Part shown: piece after piece, positions 58,774-64,000 of the stretch
Position numbering within the stretch: the first letter of the stretch is position 1
Layout of the letters: every line of letters starts with the position of its first letter
Made by a program: the position numbers and the translations under genes
Assembly (NCBI GenBank): GCA_045579665.1
Contig: JAZNMO010000128.1
Location: forward strand, 3,363-67,362
Length of the DNA: 64,000 nt
Direction: 5' to 3'
From: COE1 sp045579665
GTDB lineage: Bacteria > Bacillota > Clostridia > Lachnospirales > Lachnospiraceae
The notes under the pieces: model-generated
Database searches by the model: none
Seen by the model: the letters and a program-made list of their open reading frames with translations, nothing else
Told to the model about the DNA's origin: nothing

Positions 58774-60081
58774 TTATTCTGTTACAATGCCTTTTATCAA
58801 TTTTTTCTTTGTCACAACACAATCACTTATCTGATATGCCGAAAGGAATCTCTCCTTAGCCGCCTCTAGTTTCCCTCTGTCATTTGCATGAATCTCGGCA
58901 AGTGCTTCTCCCTCGGAAACATAATCTCCAACCTTTTTCTTTAACACAAGACCTACCGATAAATCAATCTCGCTCTCCTTTGTTTCCCGACCGCCGCCTA
59001 ATACAAGGGAACATATACCAATTTCATCACAAACTATCTTCTCAATATATCCGGTCTTAGGCGATGGAATATCCTCAACAATACTTGCCTTTGGTAATCT
59101 TTCAGGATGATATACCTGCTCTCTGCTTCCACCCTGTGCTTCAATAAAGTCTGCCAGCTTCTCCAAAGCACTACCATTCTCTATCACTGCCACAAGTTTT
59201 ATTCTTGCCTCTTCTACCGTTGATGCCTGATTTGCTGCCACTACCATATAAGAACCAAGCGTCAGGCATAGCTCAACAAAATCCTCTGGTCCTTTTCCGT
59301 TTAATGTTTCAATGGCTTCCTTTACCTCCAACGCATTTCCTACTGCATAACCTAGAGGCTGATCCATATCCGAAATTACCGCAACAGTATTTCTTCCTGC
59401 CCCATTTCCAATCCTTACCATTTCTCTTGCTAACGCAAAGGAATCCTCCTCTGTTTTCATAAATGCACCACTTCCGGTCTTTACATCCAACACAATAGCA
59501 TCCGCTCCCGCTGCAAGCTTTTTACTCATGATCGAGGACGCTATCAAAGACATATTATCTACAGTTGCGGTTACATCTCTAAGCGCATACAGCTTCTTAT
59601 CTGCTGGCGCCAAGTCAGCTGTTTGGCCCATGATAGAAACCCCAATACTGTTTACATTATCCTTAAACTGTTGCTCACTAATCCCTGTAGAAAAGCCTTC
59701 AAAGCTCTCCAACTTATCTATCGTTCCCCCAGTGTGCCCCAAGCCTCTTCCGCTCATCTTCGCTACTGGCACACCCAAAGCTGCCACCATAGGAGTCAAT
59801 GCAAGGGACGTCTTATCACCAACACCTCCTGTTGAATGCTTATCGACCTTAATTCCACGAATATCACTCAAGTCCAGCATATCGCCGCTATGTGCCATCG
59901 CCATGGTAAGTGCCAGCGTCTCATCCTCTGTCATCCCCTGAAAATAAATTGCCATCATCATAGCGGACATCTGGTAATCCGGAATCTCACCCTTGGTATA
60001 GTTTTCTATCATAAACGCAATTTCATCTGCTGTTAATTCTCCTCCATTACGTTTCTTCATAATCAAATCATACATTCTCAT
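58774..60081 (-). CDS. pdp: Pyrimidine-nucleoside phosphorylase
   Basis: Phosphorolysis of uridine and thymidine to base plus (deoxy)ribose-1-phosphate. Start set at ATG 60081, with GGGGG nine nt upstream; 435 residues. Family motifs KHSTGGVGDKTSL (phosphate-binding), SGRGLGHTGGTIDKLES, and DVKTGSGAFMK (dimer and base contact) are all present. Single gene with its own terminator; length and motifs are normal. Confidence 0.95.
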   Translation of the reverse strand: MRMYDLIMKKRNGGELTADEIAFMIENYTKGEIPDYQMSAMMMAIYFQGMTEDETLALTMAMAHSGDMLDLSDIRGIKVDKHSTGGVGDKTSLALTPMVAALGVPVAKMSGRGLGHTGGTIDKLESFEGFSTGISEQQFKDNVNSIGVSIMGQTADLAPADKKLYALRDVTATVDNMSLIASSIMSKKLAAGADAIVLDVKTGSGAFMKTEEDSFALAREMVRIGNGAGRNTVAVISDMDQPLGYAVGNALEVKEAIETLNGKGPEDFVELCLTLGSYMVVAANQASTVEEARIKLVAVIENGSALEKLADFIEAQGGSREQVYHPERLPKASIVEDIPSPKTGYIEKIVCDEIGICSLVLGGGRETKESEIDLSVGLVLKKKVGDYVSEGEALAEIHANDRGKLEAAKERFLSAYQISDCVVTKKKLIKGIVTE

Positions 60082-60318
60082 ATACACTTGCCCCCTTTTA
60101 TTATAAATCTTTACTTTCTATTTTATCATATACACTAAAAAAGAGTCCACTTTTTATAGTACAAGAAGACCTCTGTGAAGTATGTCTATTAAGTAATTAT
60201 ACTTTATCTTAGCACTTACTCCACAAAAATTCTTATATATTATCAAGCTTTCCATTGACAAGCAAACCAAAATATGCTAGCATTCAAAACAAGAAACGAC
60301 GTTTATTACCGTACAGTG

Positions 60319-61077
60319 TTATTGCTCAAGCGGGCTACGCGTTTCTTTTTTTATTCTTATAAAATCATATAGATACAATTTTCCATCCGCATCGCATCTA
60401 ACTAACATCCTTGTTGAAAAAATATTATATCCGATCAACTCCCCTTTTTCATCATAGACTGGAATTCCAAACCGCGTATCATATCGATACCAACCATGTT
60501 TAGCTTTTGCCTTATGTTTCTTATTATAGTCTGGGTACTCTGTTTTATTTACAGCGATTTGAATCAGCTCCCCTACGACTGTTATCATATTTGCTTTTGC
60601 TTTTTCGTTTGCACCTTTTAAACTTATTCTATCGTTGGAGCGTGCAAACTCGTCAGGAAAATCAGTTCCAATATATATTTTTTCTGCCGATTCCGCTATC
60701 TCAAAACAACTGCCGATATATTCCTTTAAATATTCTTCAATCGCATTCCAATCAATAATTCGACGTGATTTAAATCGAATATCATTAATTAAAACCACTT
60801 TTTTACCTTCTGCATCACAAATTACATTTACATTTTGTACGATATCTGCACGTTTCTGCTCTTCTACTGTCTTACTAAGCGCATCGAGCTTCACTTTATA
60901 TGCAAGAAGCCGTAGTAAATAGTTCGGCATTTTCCTCTTTCCATGTTCCCAATCTTCAAGTGTTCGAAGAGGTATTCCATATTCCATAGCAAACTCTTTA
61001 CGATTTAAACCAATTTCATTACGTAACATATGTAGTTCTTTCTGCTGTACTTCTAATTCTATCTCTTTTTCTTTCAA
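60319..61077 (-). CDS. XRE regulator fused to phage-type PBECR/LPD domain
   Basis: A 252-residue protein. Residues 15-70 are an XRE helix-turn-helix (NRKEFAMEYGIPLRTLEDWE). Residues 130-252 resemble toxin-like domains of phage polyvalent proteins: KAKANMITVVGELIQI, KAKHGWYRYDTRFGIPVYD and LYLYDFIRIKKE. Such domains belong to the barnase/EndoU/ColE5-like nuclease group. Fusion to an XRE domain could be a self-contained toxin-antitoxin-like module or a regulator. An ACGCATTGCGT palindrome (61107-61117) and TTGACA lie upstream. Confidence 0.75.
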   Translation of the reverse strand: MKEKEIELEVQQKELHMLRNEIGLNRKEFAMEYGIPLRTLEDWEHGKRKMPNYLLRLLAYKVKLDALSKTVEEQKRADIVQNVNVICDAEGKKVVLINDIRFKSRRIIDWNAIEEYLKEYIGSCFEIAESAEKIYIGTDFPDEFARSNDRISLKGANEKAKANMITVVGELIQIAVNKTEYPDYNKKHKAKAKHGWYRYDTRFGIPVYDEKGELIGYNIFSTRMLVRCDADGKLYLYDFIRIKKETRSPLEQ

Positions 61078-61084
61078 ATATGTG

Positions 61085-61185
61085 CCTCCTCTTGCGCTTT
61101 GCGCTAACGCATTGCGTGGTCAAATAAGAATAACATAGTTTCAATGTAATTGTCAATTGTGTTTCCTGTTCTTAAAAGGTATAAT
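61085..61185. promoter_or_regulatory. Divergent promoters of the XRE fusion gene and PHP gene
   Basis: Minus strand: TTGACA (61151-61156) for the XRE gene, -10 weak. Plus strand: TTGTGT (61157-61162), 17 nt, TATAAT (61180-61185) for the PHP gene. The TGCGC-rich palindromic stretch 61092-61117, including ACGCATTGCGT, is a likely autoregulatory operator. Confidence 0.55.
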
Positions 61186-61221
61186 AGAACGTGAATTTTT
61201 AAATTCATAGAAGGGGGATTT

Positions 61222-61542
61222 ATGAAGGTCGATTTACACATTCATTCAACTTATTCTGATAGTTCACGCTCACCGGAAGAAATAGTTGCTCTTGAAAAAG
61301 AAAGAAACGTATCATTGATTTCAATATGTGATCATGCAACCATAGGTGCGTATGATACGTTACCACAGATTTGTTCTGAAAATAATATAAAATACGTTTT
61401 AGGTGTTGAATTTTGTCACAAGAATGACATGAGAATTACCGGAGGCTGTGATTGCCATGGTGCTTTTGATAAGAGCGAAGGTTTTACGATAGGAGCATTA
61501 GACATATATTCTCCGATGCTTGATTTAAAAGGAATTATTTAA
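61222..61542 (+). pseudogene. Truncated PHP-domain phosphoesterase
   Basis: 106 residues. The start of a PHP domain is intact: MKVDLHIHSTYSDSSRSPEE (HxH), SICDHATIGAYD, and YVLGVEF. Normal PHP proteins are about 250-300 residues with further His/Asp metal ligands; these are missing, and the final 30 residues look out of frame or unrelated. Probably a remnant, though it keeps a promoter and ribosome site (GAAGGGGGATTT). A terminator follows at 61671-61707. Confidence 0.7.
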
Positions 61543-61670
61543 TCTATTACACTCAAAGAGAAACTCTTCGAAAATTCTTGAAACACCTGGAAAAAATTTG
61601 TATATTACGGCAACATTTCAGTTTTCACCTTTCAACAACAATCTAAGTACAATATCATACCAAGAAAAAG

Positions 61671-61712
61671 CCACCCCAGTAAGCTTAATTTCGACTTACT
61701 GGGGTGGTTTTC
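61671..61712 (+). terminator. Strong terminator downstream of the PHP remnant
   Basis: CCACCCCAGTAAG (61671-61683) pairs perfectly with CTTACTGGGGTGG (61695-61707), followed by TTTTC. Confidence 0.88.
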
Positions 61713-61789
61713 TGTGGAAATTCCTCAATGTATGATACAGTCCACCGTAATTCATTTAGCGTATAAAGAAAATCCCTGTGTAGTATATC

Positions 61790-62808
61790 CTATGTAAACT
61801 GTTCCTGTTTTACATCATTTCTCCGAAAAATATACTCATCTTCTCCGCATCCATCCAATACAATTTCTTCGTTCTTATATCTTTTTACAAACCAGCTGGT
61901 ATAGTTACAACTACCATTTGTATTTCCACCTAACTTCACGTAATCGATATAATCTTCCTCCTCCGGCATCTGATATCTGAAGTCACAATAAAATCCACAA
62001 TACGGTTCTGAATTATCTCCCATATTTCGTAATCCAAAAAAACTGACCATAAGAGCGGAGGCCTAATTCAAAAGGTATATTATAACTAATTCCACAATAT
62101 ATGTTATCGCATTCCGATTGAATTTGATAGATATATTCTGTCTTCCCTGTGCAAACGTTAACAAAAAAGGAATCCTTAGAAGCATAGGCCCTCACGCCTT
62201 TTCTCCATTCCTCCAGACACTTCCGGATTCCCACCTCCTTCACGGTAGGAATTCTCACATCTCCATGATTTACCAGAAAACGTTCTATACATTCCATTTT
62301 ATCTAATTTTGCTCTATCAAATAACTCTCCCAGTACCTTCTCGCACTCCTCACTGTTTCCAACCAATTGCCTATTTCCCATCTCATCAATGTAGGTATAG
62401 GCATACCATGTCATGCTTTCTGCATTTCTTCTTTCGCAGATTGCAATCAAAGACTTCACATCTCCGCATCCTTCATATACTTTTGCTCCTATCACCGACT
62501 TATCTTCGTTGCAATAGTAACAAATCGCCATTTTCTCTGTCTCAATAATTTCTGACCTACTATCTCTATAAACGCCGCATCCAAATCGAACCCATTCATT
62601 TTGAAAATTTGTAACATGAATCAGCAACTCCTCTGTCGACACACAAAACAATTTGCTGATTGCAACAATTTTGCGAATGTCCGGAACCACCTGATCCAGT
62701 TCCCATTTCGACACGGTCTGTCGCGTAGTTCCCAAGCATCTCTCCAAACTGTTCCCGACTCATGCCACGCGCATTTCTGATTTCTTGAATTTTATTTCCC
62801 AAAGTCAT
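61790..62808 (-). pseudogene. Frameshifted XRE-type regulator
   Basis: Start would be ATG 62808 (MTLGNKIQEIRNARGMSREQ) with GGAGG upstream. The frame shifts near 62745, continuing as LGTTRQTVSKWELDQVVPDI, the rest of the helix-turn-helix. A second shift occurs around a run of seven A/T at 62034-62040, after which FGLRNMGDNSEPYCGFYCDF continues to 61790. Together the parts make one XRE protein of about 335 residues with a long C-terminal sensor-like region. Either a true pseudogene or sequence errors at homopolymers. Confidence 0.75.
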
Positions 62809-62975
62809 AAAAAATACCTCCATACGTTATTTCTATATATAGAATAACGCACAGAGGTAATGATATCAACCAATCAGAACTGGAATTTTGTCAACCACGA
62901 AGTGACACGTTCTATTCTTTGTTAATTGGATTGTTGCAGGCATTTCGTAGTTTAAAAAGCATCACAAATTCATTT

Positions 62976-63536
62976 CTACAATTTTTCAAATGGAATAAAT
63001 TCCTTGGGCGGATATGTACGCTTACCTATTATTTTTCCCATCTCAACTACATTGCACCATCTGCCAAATTTACTTCCGCATTCGTGATATCTTGCAACAA
63101 CCTTATAGCCAATAGCTTCGTGGAAATGTTCGCTATTACTCGTAAGATATTCATCTTCTTCCACTGGGTCTGCGGCTCCTGCATATACGTTGACAACATT
63201 TTGTTTCATCAAAATATTTTCAAGTTCTGCATAAAGCATCTTTCCAATTCCCATTCTGTGATACTGCTTATCTATATATATTGATGTCGATGCACTCCAC
63301 ACATATGATGCTCTTGTTCTGAATCTACCTGCATAAATATACCCGGTAATTTTTCCATCGACCACTGCCACCAAATAAGGATAATTATCAAGTGTTTCTT
63401 TTATTCTGCATGTAAATTCTTCCAACGTTGGAACTTCATGTTCAAATGTAATTGCTGTATTTTTAACATAATATGCATATATATTTAACAATTCTCTTGC
63501 ATCTTCTTCTCTTGCAACTCTAATGAAAATTTCCAT
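62976..63536 (-). CDS. GNAT acetyltransferase, phosphinothricin acetyltransferase-like
   Basis: Start set at ATG 63536 (MEIFIRVAREEDARELLNIY), AAGGAGAAAAG upstream; 186 residues. Acetyl-CoA-binding segment YIDKQYHRMGIGKMLYAELE, and NTAITFEHEVPTLEEF at the N-terminus are typical of the Pat family that acetylates small amino compounds. The C-terminus has CGSKFGRWCNVVEMGKIIG. Substrate unknown. Single gene in a degraded region. Confidence 0.88.
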   Translation of the reverse strand: MEIFIRVAREEDARELLNIYAYYVKNTAITFEHEVPTLEEFTCRIKETLDNYPYLVAVVDGKITGYIYAGRFRTRASYVWSASTSIYIDKQYHRMGIGKMLYAELENILMKQNVVNVYAGAADPVEEDEYLTSNSEHFHEAIGYKVVARYHECGSKFGRWCNVVEMGKIIGKRTYPPKEFIPFEKL

Positions 63537-63553
63537 CTTTTCTCCTTCCACTT

Positions 63554-63725
63554 ATCGTACACAATCAATAAAATGGCCAAAGCTTTCGACAGCCCAAAAT
63601 CCAAGTTTATCTAACTGTTCAACAGATTGGAATTTACTACGCTCGTGCAATGCAGCTTTATAAGTAAATCCGAGCTTATTATCATATATTTTTGACAAAT
63701 CTACAATACGTAGGCTTATTAAGGT
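63554..63725 (-). pseudogene. Possible gene remnant
   Basis: An open frame of about 55 codons without a good start reads LRIVDLSKIYDNKLGFTYKA to GFWAVESFGHFIDCVR, protein-like in composition, with an in-frame stop just upstream. It looks like the C-terminal piece of a lost gene. Not identified. Confidence 0.3.
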
Positions 63726-63785
63726 TACCCTCTTTTAACCTAAACGTTCTCAAAAATCTTCTTGACAAGCATTAGCAAGATTTGT

Positions 63786-64000
63786 CTATAACATTCCAAT
63801 ACACTCAACAACCTTGTTATTCCACTCCTGCAAACTAAGCCCTCTCTGTGGTAAATAATGCACTTTGGTAATTAATTCTTGAGGGATATGTTTTTCTATT
63901 TGTTCTTTGTACTGCTCAGGTACAATACAAGCAAATAAATAATCAAACAGTGAAATTTCATCTTTCACTTTAATCGGATGATAGCCATCAAAAGTATGAC
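63786..64000 (-). CDS. Unrecognised protein, C-terminal part (runs off the right edge)
   Basis: The frame is open to base 64000, so the true start is outside the window. The visible 71 residues include HTFDGYHPIKVKDEISLFDY, VPEQYKEQIEKHIP and YLPQRGLSLQEWNNKV, ending at 63786. Helical and soluble; no family recognised. The stretch 63537-63785 upstream of the acetyltransferase start holds only this end and the remnant above. Confidence 0.55.
   Translation of the reverse strand, partial: HTFDGYHPIKVKDEISLFDYLFACIVPEQYKEQIEKHIPQELITKVHYLPQRGLSLQEWNNKVVECIGML

Noticed and set aside
61107..61117. ACGCATTGCGT as a further copy of the phage palindrome
   Set aside because: Different core sequence and outside the prophage; more likely a local operator of the XRE gene.

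Overview
The window is a low-GC Firmicutes chromosome, most likely Lachnospiraceae. Supporting signs are the sporulation-type block yqfC-yqfD-phoH-(HD protein)-ybeY-spoVB-like, a short ProB without a PUA domain, AGGAGG ribosome sites throughout, and phage genes of the kind seen in gut Clostridia. Host genes occupy 1-2238 and 42526-64000. A complete-looking prophage of about 40.3 kb occupies 2239-42525.

The prophage has split miaB. The split falls in the codons for the conserved Gly-Cys-Gln-Met-Asn cluster motif, where a 14-bp core occurs at both ends (2239-2252 and 42512-42525). The phage supplies a replacement 5' end, so a full-length miaB survives at 966-2420. The displaced host 5' end persists as an 80-codon remnant at 42451-42693. 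Similarity between the two ends continues upstream of miaB through a promoter and a terminator.

The prophage reads mostly leftward (minus strand). At the right end are a large serine integrase and an RnlAB-like toxin-antitoxin pair. Next come two tandem XRE repressors divergent from a Cro-like gene, then small early genes and a + strand cassette of two Cys-rich proteins. An HNH nuclease, a replication initiator with internal 33-bp tandem repeats, a PcfK-like/PcfJ-like pair and more small genes follow. The late block is terS, a fibre-like protein, an M15 endopeptidase, terL, portal, a phage Prp protease, scaffold, an N4-gp56-type capsid, connector and tail genes, a 3012-residue polyvalent virion protein, BppU-like and fibre proteins, holin and GH25 endolysin. 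The absence of sheath, tube and tape-measure genes, with the giant ejection-type protein, suggests a short-tailed virus.

Three features inside the prophage are not explained by its genes. (1) A 14-bp palindrome, TTGCGAYGTCGCAA, occurs ten times, always inside genes and in all three reading frames, and I found none in the host flanks. (2) A 31-bp intergenic element carrying TTTGGCCAAA and GGGGAGTAA occurs four times, each time oriented toward a hairpin and the next gene module. (3) A 240-bp non-coding segment contains three strong inverted repeats. The capsid and scaffold proteins also share the cleavage motif of the Prp protease encoded beside them.

Host genes to the right are a secreted protein, a flavin reductase, the proline operon (proB, DUF896, 5-FTHF cyclo-ligase, proA), a membrane glycosyltransferase, two flavoproteins, a BofC-like protein, a SpoVB/MurJ-like flippase, ybeY, a degenerate HD protein in the PgpH position, phoH, yqfD, yqfC and pyrimidine-nucleoside phosphorylase. 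The far right is degraded accessory DNA: an XRE protein with a phage-type toxin-like domain, a truncated PHP gene, a frameshifted regulator and an acetyltransferase.
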